A stretch of DNA of 64,000 bases, taken from the NCBI GenBank assembly GCA_905182995.1, contig CAJJDP010000150.1, positions 203,164-267,163 of the forward strand. The letters are read 5' to 3'. The translations under genes and the position numbers were made by a program. Below are positions 35,779-49,566 of this stretch, piece by piece (positions within the stretch are counted from its first letter, which is position 1; every line of letters begins with the position of its first letter). The notes under the pieces are model-generated. The model was not told the origin of the DNA, searched no databases, and saw only the letters and a list, made by a program, of their open reading frames with translations. The stretch comes from Paramecium octaurelia. Its lineage: Eukaryota; Ciliophora; Oligohymenophorea; Peniculida; Parameciidae.

Positions 35779-38700
35779 TCATTCTGTCTCTATTTTTAAA
35801 AGGTATTTTTAATCAGACTTTAATTTCTAAGTATTATAGTTCTGTGAACTTACAATTTTCCTATGATATTCAAGCTGGCCTTTTGAAACCTTTAAAAGAT
35901 GTTGCCGAAGCTTACTAATCAAAATTTTCAATCTCTAATTTTTTTATCTCTATTTTAGCAAATAAGTTTGTAACTTTTCTGTTAAGATTGATTCTTTTGA
36001 AATCTTATTCAAAATTATAAGTAAATAATTTAAAATTAAGAAAGTGTACTTGTTAGAATAAACTTCTAATATGCTTTTGATAAATGAATAGCAAAGTTTA
36101 AGACAAAGTAACACAATTATTGTTTAGAGTAATATTGAGGAAAATAAATTATTTTCTTATTCTGCTACATATTTAGCAGCACCAAGAAAAATCGCGATAG
36201 AGCAAATTTGTGCTGAAGATAAATCCTTGTTATTGAAATTGAAGAGGATGTATGGTTTCATATTAAACGCAAATAACTAATAAAAAAGTAAACATAACCC
36301 TAACAATGATGCTTTGAGAAGAATATAAGTCTCAAAATATGTTAAGATTAGTATAATGATTGTTTTTTTTATTAATTTTATTTCTTCCCAAAAGTAGTTT
36401 CTTTTATTGTATTCGTTAATTAGATAACAAAAATGCTTTCTGATTTTAATATTATCATGTTAATCCTTCTTAATGTACATAACAATAAATATAGAAAGAG
36501 GAATAATCACACTAAAAATAACTATTCCTGGAATTACAAAGGAGGAAATCCAAATTACATGTTCTTAAGATCCAAAAAGGAGTGAAACATCACCTTGTAT
36601 GTAACTTTGGTTTGAAACAACTCTTTTTGAAACAATGGAAAAATACCTAAAATTAATAGAAGTTGAAATACATTTTTACTAATCCGCCATAATTAGATAC
36701 ATAAAGGTAAAGTAGTGTATTAGAAATAGTTTCTAAATTGAAATTGCTCAATCCAATCTTCTTATATTAATTATAAATTAGATATCCCATAATTATAAGT
36801 AAAAATTAAATTGTCATGAGTAGAAGCATTGTAATTATTTTTGAGTAAATCAATTTTATTGATTGATTTTCTGATAAATAACAGTCCAGGTTATTAGTCA
36901 TAGAGTAAGAAGTGTTACTGACTGAATCAACAAAAGTAAATGAAAAAGAAAATTGTATATTAAATGTAAATATCACGGCGAAAATCCATAAATAGTTTAA
37001 TAACATTTTTATTAAAAAACCTTCATGCCCTTAAAATAAATGATGGAATTACCTTATTCTAGGTTAAAAATAATTTTGCTGAATCTTTATTTTAATTTCA
37101 AACTTTTGAATAATTGATTAGACTATTCAATGCTCCTTAAGGTAATAATAATTGATATAAACGACCTAAATAAAAAACCAAATTACCAAATCGATCCTGC
37201 TATAAATGGGATTATACTGTCTTCGACACCAAAACAAGATATACACTATGAATCCTATTAATTTTAAAAATATTTTCCTTCTCCTCTAACATTATAAATA
37301 TCACATTCTTCACATAATGCTCCAATGTGTCCTTAATCACATATTTAATTTCCTTATCCCCAACCACCTTTACAAAACTTTATATTTTTAAAGCAATGCT
37401 CTATTGAATCCGATAAAAAATTAGGTCTCCAAAAGCCCTCTAGTAATTCGATATTATTTTCAGTTATGTTTTTAAATTTGGTTTTATCAAATATTGAACA
37501 CTTTGTTGCATCATATACTACAGAGTAAAATCCTTAAATTGATGAGCAAATTTGACACCCAGAATTTACATAAAATTCTCCAAGTTAACATTTCAAACTT
37601 TTAACTTATATCATGTAATTCAAACTTTGTTAATGCTGTGATGATTTACAATTAATCTCAATTTATAATAGTTTTTTTTCTTAAATATAAGGGTCTAAAA
37701 TGAATGAAAGTGAACCCAAATTATAGTAATCTTTTTCTAAATCAAATTACAACAGTATTTCCTTTGCCTCCTCATCAACTTAATTCAAGCTTTCTTCGTA
37801 AATAATTTTGTTCGTTAGAATGCATGTAGTACTAAGAAGATTCATAAGTTATTCATTTAAACTATTCTTTAAAATTAGAGCGAAATTTGAAATGTATGAA
37901 AAATATTAATTGCTAGATGGCTGATAAATTTGATACTCATTGATAACTTAATGACTTGGAATCATTAAATAATTTGTAATTAAAGGCTTTCCTTATTAAA
38001 TAATTCTATAGGGTTAGAGCTCTAAATGATGATTGAGCGTTTTGTTAATGGTATACTTTTTAGATGGCATCTGCATGTTGTTGATAAGTAATGTTAAATG
38101 GTTGGGAGATTCAATAAGATTATCTCCAAATTATTTTGCTCTATTTAATAGTAAAAACGACTTCATAAAATTATGAAGGAGTATATTTGCATCTTAGTTG
38201 AAAAAAATTCCCCCTCCATCTGAAGCCTCATTATTAGTGATTATTGTTTATTCAATTTAAAAATCAGACTCATTTAATTATAGAAACAATCCTCCCCCTG
38301 ACTTGCTTACAGAATTTGAGATTATTTTACAATTTGTCATTCTTAATCTAACATTTTAAATTAGTAATGCACCTCCAAGACTACCCTTATTCTAAATAAA
38401 ATAAGAATCTTTGATTAAAATAATTGAACTAATGTAATTTTAGATAAAAAAATAAATGCAACCATGTTCTTTCACACTATTCTAGAAACAAAAAATATCT
38501 TTTATTTTAAAAATTTTGAATTGTTCAACTTCAAAAGTGATTATTCCATTCGAAAAGTCTGATCCATTATTATTAATAATTTGTATCTGTTAAAACATAA
38601 GGGAATTTTAGTCAGAGATACTTTTCACATATATCAGCTGATTTGATTGAACAGAGGATTATATCTAATTTATGATGTCTGAAAAAGAAGGTTATTGTGT

Positions 38701-41700
38701 TATTGATGTGTTTCTCCACATTGTGCATCCTGAAATTTTGTAATTCAAATCAGAAAAGATAGGAATTCCGTTTTATTTTTCTTTATAAGTAGAACTTTAA
38801 ATTATTTTTAGTTTCTCAATAGAAATCATCGATTCAGTTCTTGTGGTTTAAGTTATTTGTATGAGATCAAATGAATATAATTTTTGTATATATTCTAGTT
38901 TACAATCAAAAAGCTTTAATTTAAAAGCATTTTAAATTTTTAAGATTGGAGAGATTACAATTCCTTCTATAATCAGATATTGGATATCAATTTTACAATT
39001 CTCAAAGAAAAACATAGCATTCTCTTCGCTCTGTATCCTAACTAATTCTGATGATAATATTGAACCAATCAAGGAAAATAATTAAAACCAAAATTCTTCA
39101 CTTTAATAAATGTATAATTTATTAATACTTACTAAGCTTTATTTCATAACATCTGCTGAAAATTTAACTAACATTATTGTATTCATTAAGGAAAGGCAAT
39201 TCTGTATTTCAATATTAGTTAAACGAATAACATTTTATCTTAAGGAAGGGGTAATTGTAAATACTGATGCAGCCATTCTATTGAAAATGTTTGTAAATTT
39301 GATTTGCTTTATATCAATAGATAAAAGACTACTTGTCGAATCTACAGTTATGCAACCTGAACCTCCGCTATCTTTTAGATTATTATAAATAGAATATATC
39401 TAGAGGTTACTTATTTTGATTATTCCTTACCCTTGAGTTTAAATCAAAAAAACTGAACTTTTAATAGCAATAATATCTTAAAAAAGACTATCTTTACAAC
39501 TAAAAGTTGAAGCTACAATATAAATTCCTGAATTTTACATGTTAAATGTTGATTCAATAATGTAGTTAATCTCTTATTAATTATGTTAATCCTCTAATTC
39601 AAAATCATAAAATTATTCCCATAACTTTTAAGATAAAACATTAGAATTCATAAAGGTTAGATTAGAAATTTCAATCACAGCAGCACTAAGAGTAATAAAT
39701 GGATTAGTTGAATTAGTTAATGCATTTTGATAAAAATATACTTATAGTAATTAAACAAAACTGTCTAATGAATTTATATGCAATAAATTTATTTATGTGA
39801 TAAGTGTTCCATAAATTTATGAATGAATAACATTTTGCATAAACTTAAAATTGTCCGATTTTATATTTAAATTATATTGAGAGTATATATTTAACAATGA
39901 TATTGATGTGGCTAGTTTGTTCAATATTATGATATTCCCTCTAAACTCTATATTCGTTAATATAATCATCCCTATAGTATCAATTATGTACTGATTACTA
40001 AAATTGATATCCATTAATGAATAATTGATACTAAATTGATTTATAATTTTAATGTTTGATAATGATAACTACTGAAAACCTAAAACTTAAAATGGTTAAT
40101 TCCTAAATTATTCTAGATCAGTACAGAGTTGAGAGACAGGAACTTTATATTTTTATTAAAAGTTTTCAAATATTATGGAATCGAAAACTATCTAATTACT
40201 TTGATAAAGATAAAACACAGCTAACTTTTGTAAATTAAAAAAGTAAGCATTTTAGATTTTTAATGAATGGCAATGCAATTTAAATAGTTAATTTTTTAGA
40301 TGTAACTTACCAAATAGGTTATTTTTTTACACTTTAACATTTTTAATATTAACAATGAAATTATTGATTTGAAGATTAGAGTAAATTATTATTAAACTTG
40401 ATTCTTAAAACGCACTAAAATTATCTTCAAAATCATCGATTGTGCATACAAGCCTTTTTTAATATACTTGCAATAATGTTGATAAAATTGACGATTCAAT
40501 AAGAGTGTTATAACTTGTTCTAATCCTGAGTAAATCTGTATTATCATTAAAAGCAATTATCACCGAATTAAAAAGATTGTTATGATGGAAAAATAGGTTA
40601 TTTCCTTCTATATCAAAATTACTGTAACCTTTGAGGAAAAAGGAATTATCAAAGTTACATTGATTGATTTCAACATCCTATAATATAATTTTAGCGACTC
40701 GGTTCAATATTGTTTATAGTGAAAAAAATGAAGAATTTAATAGTGAACAATTTTAGATAATGATATTTTCAATAGTTGCAATGTCTTAAATATAGTCAAT
40801 ATTAAATAAAGTTGAGTTTTTTAGAATACAATTCTTGAAGGTCAAATTCTTTATTTTAAATGGTATTAAATCAGATTATTTTTAAAACTCAAAAAAAGTT
40901 GAATCAACAAAGACACTATCTAAAATCTCAACATCTTAAATCAGAATATTTCCATATATTTATGTTATAAAAATTACTACACTAAGGTAGTTGGTGTTGA
41001 TTAATTTTGAATTGTTTAATGTTATCTCTACTTTTTTGTCACGATTTCCAAATACACAACCAGAAAACCTTTTAAAGGTTATGTTTTTGAGTTCTACTGA
41101 ATCATAATTGGTTATGTTGATTCTGCGGTTTGGACCCAAAATATTTTTATGAACTGAATATAATCTCATATGAGTTTTCTTTAATGAAAATATTGTCGAC
41201 TTGAAGTCATTCAATAAAATTAATTTAATTGAATCACAATTTTAATTTTCTTCCTAAATTGAAATAATATAATCGATCGTCAAATAATCTACTCCCACTT
41301 GGTTGCAATATTAAAAATTCATATCCATTTCATACATTCCTGGAGAATATCTATTGTTGATACAATAATTAAAATATATCGAGAATGAAAACCAATTTAT
41401 ACAAACTTTATTAAAACAGTATTTAACATTATTATAATAAGGATTGATAGCTATATTAGGATCATCATTTGGTTTTAGACATTTTGTAATAAATTACGCA
41501 TTTGATTCCTGGAGTTAAAAATTTGCATTTAGGGGCTAAAATATGTTTGAGATTTTACAAAAATTTCTTCTTAAGTTCTCATTTCACAATATTAGCATAA
41601 ATTGGAACAGACTACACATTGGCCTTCAAGCTAAGCTCGCATAGTTTATTTGTAGTAATTTAAAGGACATTTCAAACAAACGAAATTTATAACATCCTAT

Positions 41701-44362
41701 TTACAATTTAAACATTCACTACTACAATACTTTTGGCAACCTCCATGCTGTGTCAAACTAAACCCTTTGATACATTTAATTTCATACTCAAATATACTTT
41801 CTGGAATGTTTAAGTAATAATATGAATCAGGTAAAAATTACATTTAAAAACTCTAAATTAATTGAACATGAGCATCAGCCTAATTTCCTCCTTATATATT
41901 AGAAGTGGCGTAATTAGATGGCAAAAATGCACCACTTAATTGACAGGTCCCTGATGTAATAGAGCTCACAAAACCTTATCTACAGAATATGCATTGCAGC
42001 CTGGATTTAGGACTAAGAACACATTATAAGCAATTGGAGTAATATTTTTCGCAATTTATAATTTCAGGCGCAACACTAAAATCATTTTAGCTTGAGAGAG
42101 TGCATATTTCAATACCATCCAAATTGATAAATGATCTTAAACATGTTTAAATTTTTGATTATTAGCTTAAACATTCCCCAATAATAAAGTCAAACATAAA
42201 GCCATCAACACACATTGCACAACCAATTTATATCATTTCATCGTTATTAAAACTTTCAAAATTTTGAAACAAAGTACTTTTGATAGAAGATTCATCTTTC
42301 TAGTATTCGAAACAATATATACAATTCTTTTTAGAGCATAATTTGCACTAACCATTAGAGCTTTTATAATAGGGTGTCAAACAATTCTTTTATCTGCCAA
42401 CATATTAACTAATACAGTAGTTGTCTTTTAATATATAGTCTTCTTTACACCCGTTACATCTCACTCCTACAACAGTTGTAACTTATTCTTTGCATCTATC
42501 AATTTACTAGCTATCGCAATTTTCATATTCTTTGTTGCAATAAAGTGGAAAAAAGCTTGATCGATATAAAAAACCTAAGTATAGGCTTTTAAAATCATTT
42601 ATAGGAAATTACCAGGACCCAAAGTAATTAAAATCATTTCCATCAAATAATAGTTAATCAGGATAACTCCATTAAAGTTCTTCTGTCTATTAAGCTTGAT
42701 TTATGTGTAAATCATTTTCACAATAAGGATATTAACTAAAAGACTTTGGATTTTACAAACAGTCTGTACATGTGATTAAATCTTTCCTTATTATCGAAGG
42801 ACTAGATATATTATATGCAAGAATTACCATTTTAAACATTCATTATCTAATTCAAAATAACCATATGGGCACTCATTATTTAAAAAAGTCTCATCGATAA
42901 ATTCTAAACCTACTTCTTCATAATCGATACAAATTTAATCATCAATAGTATTATATGGACAGATACACACTTTATGTTCAGGCAAATAAATTCTCTTGGA
43001 TTCCTTTGAGCAAGATAGGCAATCTTCCTTTGTGGGGCCATCACATTCTTCACAATTGTAGTGGCAATTATCATCAGAAAAAGGCTAATCGCAATTAGAA
43101 AAATAGAAGTTCCTTAATAATATATGCAAATAATTTGAATTAAGTGATTAAATATTTCCATACAACAATTTAAATTAATATGATTAAAATTGATTCACTT
43201 CTAATTAAAGTCTATACTCATGAATCATTAACTATTCATAAAATTTAATTTAAATATCTATTGAATTACCTATCAACTCAACTTTTATTTTATGCCATAA
43301 ATTGATGCTATGAACAATATCAAAAGATTTCTCTATTAGAAATGGATTATTAGAGAAATCGATTGTAACTGTTGGAAAAGTGTAGCTATAAGTTTTTACA
43401 ATTACTTAATTCTAAATATCTGATATTTAATATTGAATTTAAAAGGGGGATAAGTTATCACTAGTTAAAAGTGAACTTTCATAATTAGCAGCTAATTTTA
43501 TGAATGGATAAATAAACTGATTGTCTTTCTTTATGATTTCTTAGATTTTTACCCATCCTTATAAAAAAAAAGAATCGCAATTTTAATTTTATGAAACTAA
43601 CAGTCCTTTTTATAAAGAGTTGATATTCAAATCTTGAATATCTACTATTTCATTTGGGTTACAATAACAGTTTTCGTAATCAACAAATAGACTTTTCACA
43701 TCATCAAACCAATCAATGATAGTCAGTTCATCTAATATTTAAAATTTTTATATCATAATAATTCCAGGGAAGTATGAGAATTTTTAATTTTTTTAAATTG
43801 ATTCTATTCTTGATTTAACTACAATCAAGCTATTTCCAAAATTAAATGAGAGATCTTCTCCAAAAAATGGATACTTAATTTCATCAATGCTATGAAGTAC
43901 TATTTATTATTATGATATTATTAAAATTTCGAATCGTTTTTATAAAGGCCATTAAAGCACTTCAAGAAAATACCAAAAGCTTTCATAATAAAATATTTCA
44001 ACCTCAATTACATATTCTTTTTATTCATCTTCATTGTTAACAAACTTTAGAGCCTTTGTTATTTTTTTTGCCTCATAATCTAGACAGTCGTAATATATTA
44101 AATTTATTTCATTTCTTTTCCTATCAAGTATGTTATGAATATGATAGCAATTACTATCAAACAACCCAACTGGACCAGTTTAAGGTATTGCACTTAGCGG
44201 AGTATATTTAGACCATATACCATAGCTAAAATATTTTGTTAGCTAAAAATCATAATCTCGAATCTTCACTAATTATTGTGCTACCTAGTATTAGGAGTCT
44301 ATTTTTTCTATTTCAAATGACCATGTTGAATTCAAAATAATGGCATATATCAACATCATCAT
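35779..44362 (-). CDS. Giant beta-helix/EGF-like/transmembrane protein
   Basis: The minus reading starts at 44362 with a signal peptide (MMMLIYAIILNSTWS) and ends at TGA 35779-35781, about 2,850 aa. Order: N-terminal ectodomain (42.5-44.3 kb); Cys-rich furin/EGF-like repeats (about 41.6-43.0 kb); long right-handed beta-helix-type repeats rich in N, I, L, S with ladder-like segments such as VELKNITFKRFSGCVF (about 37.6-41.3 kb). Then a laminin-EGF-like module near 37.2-37.45 kb (CDQGHIGALCEECDIYNVRG), several membrane helices (IITMLLLMTIQFLLIIMGYL; VIPGIVIFSVIIPLSIFIVM) and a long basic coiled tail. One 22-nt intron near 36.69 kb is clear. Large ectodomain plus membrane helices suggest a cell-surface adhesion or receptor-like protein. 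I did not verify every codon, so more introns or breaks are possible. Confidence 0.75.
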
Positions 44363-44450
44363 CAATCTGATATTTAAATAAATAAAAATCTTGGATTCCC
44401 AAAAACAATTTAAATTTAACAAAAGAAAATCTGATTAATATAAATTCAAA

Positions 44451-44723
44451 ATGAAATTACATGACTACCCTAAATCAGATGAGTTCACAAGGTTTTCTAT
44501 TAGAGTTATTTTCACAATATCAAATTAAAACTCATAAGATTACTTATTTTAGCGAATTTTGACAATGAAAATATATTTGAAGAATTATTCTAAAAAGAAA
44601 TTTCTAAACTTCATATAAAACTTTTTATAATAATAAAAATTTAACCTCTAAAAAACCTAGAAGTTTGTTTTTAATTGGAGCAATTAGGAGGTAATAAAAT
44701 TTAAGAAAAGATAATCTTTATGA
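44451..44723 (+). CDS. Possible small protein, 90 aa
   Basis: Plus frame MKLHDYPKSDEFTRF to TGA 44721-44723, divergent from the giant gene with only 88 bp between starts. Polar, with NFLQQQKFNLQKTQKF and a basic end. Competing open frames in the same stretch lower confidence. Confidence 0.35.
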
Positions 44724-45477
44724 AGTGCTTATAATAAAGTAATAAATTAGTTTTAATATAATTTACAAGAAATTACAAATACTAAGGATTGTTTAGTTAA
44801 TAAAGTCTATTTCCTTTTGAAATATGGTTTGGGTTCTTTTAAATTTTGATTTAAATTGGATTTATTATTAATTTTTTAAACCATAATCTATTTCATTAAT
44901 ATTTATTTTTGCTAAGAATTTTTAATATATTTTTAATTTACGATTGCTTATACTTTAAACCAAATTGCCCAAATAAAAATAAATATTCTATAATTCATTA
45001 CTTTAACAAATTTTTTTTTTTTTAATTAAAACTTTCTTTTTAATTATTCGAAATATACATCTAATGCTAAGAATAGGATGTTTATTGAAGTGAATTGCAA
45101 ATTGTAAATAGATTATGGATTATTAAGTAGTTTATTCCCATTCATGATTCCAGATACAAATATCCTATTCATATATATTATCTGTCATATTATAATAAAA
45201 TCCAAAAATAGCCATTCACATAACTGGATATCTAGGTACTTATAGAGTTAGTTCTTAAAATATAAATTAATTGACTATATAGAGGAAATTTATGATTTAG
45301 ATGTATTCTCATTTGTTAACTTTATTATAGAATTATGTAAGTATTTTATGGCATTGCAGATAGTATTGAAGAAGTTTATTGTAAGTTAGAGGATACTTGA
45401 GATAAAATCCTGCTTATATTAATCTTTTGGAAGCATTTTATGCAAGGATTTTCTAGCTATAAATTTATTGTACAATT
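44724..45477. other. No supported gene
   Basis: AT-rich with a long T run at 45010-45022. A plus frame stays open over 44550-45080, but its composition becomes hydrophobic and T-rich with no motif. I treat it as chance. Confidence 0.4.
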
Positions 45478-46095
45478 ATGAAATTAAAATCAATAGCAGG
45501 ACAATACAATGGTGAAAGCCAAAATTTTCTTTTACTTGACCAAACAATTTCAAAATTAAAGAACAGTGAAAGGATAATTACTTTTTTAAAGACTTATTGC
45601 TATTTAATCATATTATTGACTGTTAATAATCGATTTCTAGTTGAACTTAATATTATCAGTTTCTAAAAACTAATTACTACTTATTTTGCCTAACAAAATT
45701 ATAAAGAATTTGTAATTTAAAATAAGAAAAGTAATTTTATCAATCATGAAAAAGAAAATCTAGCGGTAGATTTTATATAATTTTTTACGTCCCATATTAA
45801 TGAAACCTTGATTGGGAGTTTTTATTTTATTTATAGTCCTAAAGATACATCTCAATGCTTCTTTGTGATAATATAATAAATTAAAAATTTGACCACAAAA
45901 TAATTTAACCAGAGATTATCAATAGTAAATTTCTAACTAAGGCCACTTTTAATTTACTTCTTCTCTTGTCAAATCCTCTGCAGAAATAGTATATATTTAT
46001 TTAATGTTAGAATACTAAGGTAAGTAGTGATTACCGCATCCATTTTATAAGTTATCAGAGATAAATAATATATAAATAATAGAATTATCTTTTGA
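45478..46095 (+). CDS. Hypothetical protein, 205 aa
   Basis: Uninterrupted plus frame ATG 45478 (MKLKSIAGQYNGESQNFLLL) to TGA 46093-46095, exactly 206 codons. It contains hydrophobic segments (TYCYLIILLTV, RPLLIYFFSCQILC) alternating with K/N/Q-rich parts and HINETLIGSFYFIYS. It ends 26 bp from the convergent alpha-kinase stop. No known domain. It could be an intact short membrane-associated protein or a fragment of a larger one. Confidence 0.5.
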
Positions 46096-46121
46096 TGAAT
46101 ATATTTTATGTATGTATTAAT

Positions 46122-48343
46122 TCAAAATTCATTTTGCAAATTTAAAAGTTCTAAAATTTCAGATGCTAACCCAATTTTGGATTGAAAATTTACTAGAAAC
46201 ATACCTTATCCTTCTTATCCTAAATCAGTATCATCAAAATCACCTCATAATATCAATAAACTTTACCTGTGCTTGTATTTATAGCAGGATCAGTAAAATT
46301 AATGCCAACTCCTTAAACATCATTTATCATGTATAATCCTTTACTAAGAAAGAATGTATAATATGAGAACGCTTGAGCAAATTTATTTAATTCTGTAATA
46401 TCTTCATTAATATAGCCATAATTGTTATTATATTTTACAAATTCACCCTTGAAAATTCTTTCTGCAATCCAAAATTTGTCTAAAGATTAAAAGTGTTTAA
46501 ATACTTTTGCTTTCCATTAAAATCAAGCAGTCATTATAGACCACATTAGGAAATTTAAGATTATGACAATTCTTTTACTCTAAAGCTTCTTCAACATCAG
46601 CTCTAAATTTTTTCATTAAGTGTTAGCATATCAAGTGAGATCTGCATTTTTTTATAGCCTTATATTAAGATAGATATGACTTGTTTCCAAGAGGTCTTTT
46701 TATTAAATATATTTCTCCTTTCTTGTCTTTCATTAAATAAATGTCATTTATTCTTCCAAAAGCATATGGAAATTCAGTTCTAATACAATCCCATTATCCT
46801 TCTACTTTGATTAAGTAATCCTTTTATGGGTTTTTTCCAATCTAATTAATTGATAATAAATTTTCAACAAAAACCGAATCATTTATTGTTACATTTAAAA
46901 CTGTAAACAAATTATTAACTACTTTACTCTATTTTTCAAAATTATAAAAATCTCCTACTTTAAATAAAGCTTCAATAGCACAATCATTATTCTTTGAACT
47001 TTCTTTGAATTGCTTTTTTGATTTCGTTCCTTTCAAATTTATTTAAGTAGCATTTACTGAAGCTCTTCCTAGAGATTCCGCTATTTACTAGGCCAACTTT
47101 TTAATTTCAAAACCACTAGCATCAACATATACAAAAAAATCTTCAGCATTTTTTGCTTCATAAATCTTTTGAAATTATTGATACATTTTAATTGTTTTAT
47201 CATTCAAATTAAAACCTATTAGGATGATCTATTGTTCTATCAAGCGATGAAGAGTTTCAGTGATGTCATCATCCTTGTGAAAATCACCAGGGAAATTATG
47301 ATATTTTCTTCCATGGCATGGAGAATCAGTAATTAATATTGCTACCTTAAATTTATTCTTCCACTTAAGATTTGTAATCATCTATTCTAAAGCTCCTCTA
47401 ACATCTTCTGGTATATCTCGGCCTCCTACTATTGGAACTTCTTAAATAAAATTTCTTAAGTCTTAAATATTGTTTGAGAATTCAAATTAATGATATTTTC
47501 CATTTTCAGGTTTCTATTCAATATCATAGTAGGCAATCGAAGATAAAATTGGATTTCTATTTGTCTTCAATTTGACAGCAGTAAAGGATTCTTAAATACA
47601 GCCTCTTACCTGCTCAATGTAAGGTTCCATGGATCTATTTATGATTATTTAATAAATGAATACTTCGTACAATCGATCACATAGCAAATGTCTAATTTTC
47701 CATATTCTTCTAAAAATCCTTATTATTTCTTCATCATTATTTCTTTGATCATCTTATTCTCTTATATTTTATCACCAATTCTTTAATTATATCCTAAATT
47801 ATTAATCTAGTACCTATTTTAATTCAACTCGTCTGATATATTAAGATTTATTTGAGGTATTTGATGATAACTTAATTCGGATAAATGTAAATCAATCAAT
47901 AACTGTTATATTTGATTTGAAAATTTATTGGTGAGTTGGTCAAGCAAATTTTGGATTTTGGATTCAAATTATCTGAAATTAATACTTATTGATAAGAAAG
48001 AATTAAGTTATTCTGAATTTAATTTAAGTAATTATTATTTAGATATTTAGTATTTAGATCTAATTCCGTCAATTAATAAATAAAAATTTTGATCAATCAA
48101 AGCCATTTATTTATTTATTCTATCAATTAAACAACTACTCTCTTTTTCAACGCATTTAATATGTTCAAATATAAATGGCAACTCTTCTTAATATTCAAGA
48201 TGAGAAACATGGATTCCAATTTTTACACATTAATGACAATATAATCTCTATCCTGTGCAAGATTCATCAAAACACACCAATATCGCATTCTTATTATGTT
48301 CTGGATTCGGGCATTTGATATCTAAATCAGAAGATTAATTCAT
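46122..48343 (-). CDS. von Willebrand factor A domain alpha-kinase with N-terminal zinc cluster (vwkA-like)
   Basis: ATG 48343 (MNQSSDLDIKCPNPEHNK) to TGA 46122-46124. An N-terminal C/H cluster (CPNPEH..CFDESCTG..LYCHQC) and a helical region precede a vWA domain. Its MIDAS motif DCTKSM is formed by splicing a 29-nt intron near 47.66 kb (DICYVIDCTK|SMEPYIEQ). Further vWA strands are KFKVAILITDSPCHG and QQIILIGFNLND. The C-terminal third is an atypical alpha-kinase: basic RPLGNKSYLSQYKA, NKFAQAFSYYTFFLSKGL, then INDVQGVGINFTDPAI and, after a 23-nt intron, DTDLGQEGQGMF. Alpha-kinases phosphorylate helical Ser/Thr sites. The vWA plus alpha-kinase pairing is known from Dictyostelium VwkA, linked to contractile vacuole and myosin regulation. 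One more small intron is needed to close the frame. Confidence 0.82.
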
Positions 48344-48746
48344 AAAGAATATAATTATTAAATTTTTTTTCGATTTCTATTAAAATGGTTTTATAATTAT
48401 TATTATTCTTAATATTAAAATTTATAATATCATCATGTTAAAACGATTTTTATTTTCACTTTACTTACTTCTTTGTTAACATTTAGATTCTAAACAGAAA
48501 GAAACTGAAATATGTTAGTATTTGGTATTATTTTAAGGAGATGAATCTTAATTACATCTTAATAGATATTATTGATAAACTCTTTCATTTTTCCTTTCTA
48601 TTTTAATAAAAACATTTAGACTAAATGGTCATAAAATTCATAATAAAAAGCTAAGAAATATTTAATTCTCCTTTGAATTATTTTTTAATTATAAATATGT
48701 TGAAGAATGTAAATAACTATAATTTAATAGAGGAAGTATATCTATA
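48344..48746. other. Spacer upstream of the alpha-kinase gene, no supported gene
   Basis: AT-rich, presumably the 5' flank of the minus-strand alpha-kinase gene. I see no gene in it. Confidence 0.5.
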
Positions 48747-49296
48747 CTGAGCCTCCTTACCTATTATGTATTCATGAGCCCTTTAAAAAGTTGCTAATTT
48801 ATCTTTGATTCTTTAAGTTATATAGTATTTAATAACAAATCCCTTTTAGAATTTATTTTTCTGAAACACAAAATAATTAACACTGTTAATATTATTCATC
48901 AAAATTTTGATGACCCTCAGGAGATGATTACTTATTTCTGAAATTTAAAAAATCTTTATAATTTAAAGTTCTCAAAGATAACTCTCATTTAAGTTCCTAA
49001 AGAAAATAAAATTTCTCAAAAGTATTAACCAAAGATAGGTTCAATAATTTTAAATAATTTATTCAAATTTTTAGATCCTTAATAATGTATCATATAAATG
49101 GTTTATAATATTTGATATTTCTCCTATAAAATTGGGATTAATTCATATATAACTTAAAAAAAGTTCCAAAAAAACAGAATGATTTAAATTTATTGCAACA
49201 GCCATATCAATTATTTAATAGATTGGAATACGCATCTTAATCAATGATAAAAAAGACATTGGCTATCGAAAATCCTCAACTCGAAAGTTTTACCGC

Positions 49297-49527
49297 ATGA
49301 ATAATTTGGGCATATTGCATAGTTTAATCTTCTTATAAACAATATCTATCTATTTTATCCGAAAAGAGTTATGCGATGTAGTTGTAGTTCAGATGCCAAG
49401 CTATCAAGCCTAGTATTCTAACCTTTGGTACCACTATCAGTATGATATTATAGCGATTAACATAAACATCAATAATAAAGAGAATTCAATATTATATCAC
49501 TATTAAATTCAAAAGGATATATTTTGA
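49297..49527 (+). CDS. Possible coding segment, 76 aa (also at 50643-50873)
   Basis: Plus frame MNNLGILHSLIFLQTI to TGA 49525-49527, containing RKELCDVVVVQMPSYQ and LWYHYQYDIIAINI. Just downstream another frame continues coding-like (RIYFDHPSISIWQVN). This may therefore be an upstream exon of the gene starting at 49567/50913. The second copy at 50643-50873 is the one in true downstream context. Confidence 0.35.
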
Positions 49528-49566
49528 TCATCCGTCCATTTCAATTTGGTAGGTAAACGTTTTTAA

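Noticed and set aside
36072-36838. Long plus-strand ORF (over 700 nt) in the ciliate code
   Set aside because: It is antisense to the C-terminal membrane region of the giant minus-strand gene, which has clear hydrophobic helices, a tiny intron and EGF context. The plus frame has no motif.
39110-39388. Plus ORF of 92 codons inside the giant gene
   Set aside because: Antisense to the beta-helix repeats of the minus-strand gene. No motif or start context of its own.
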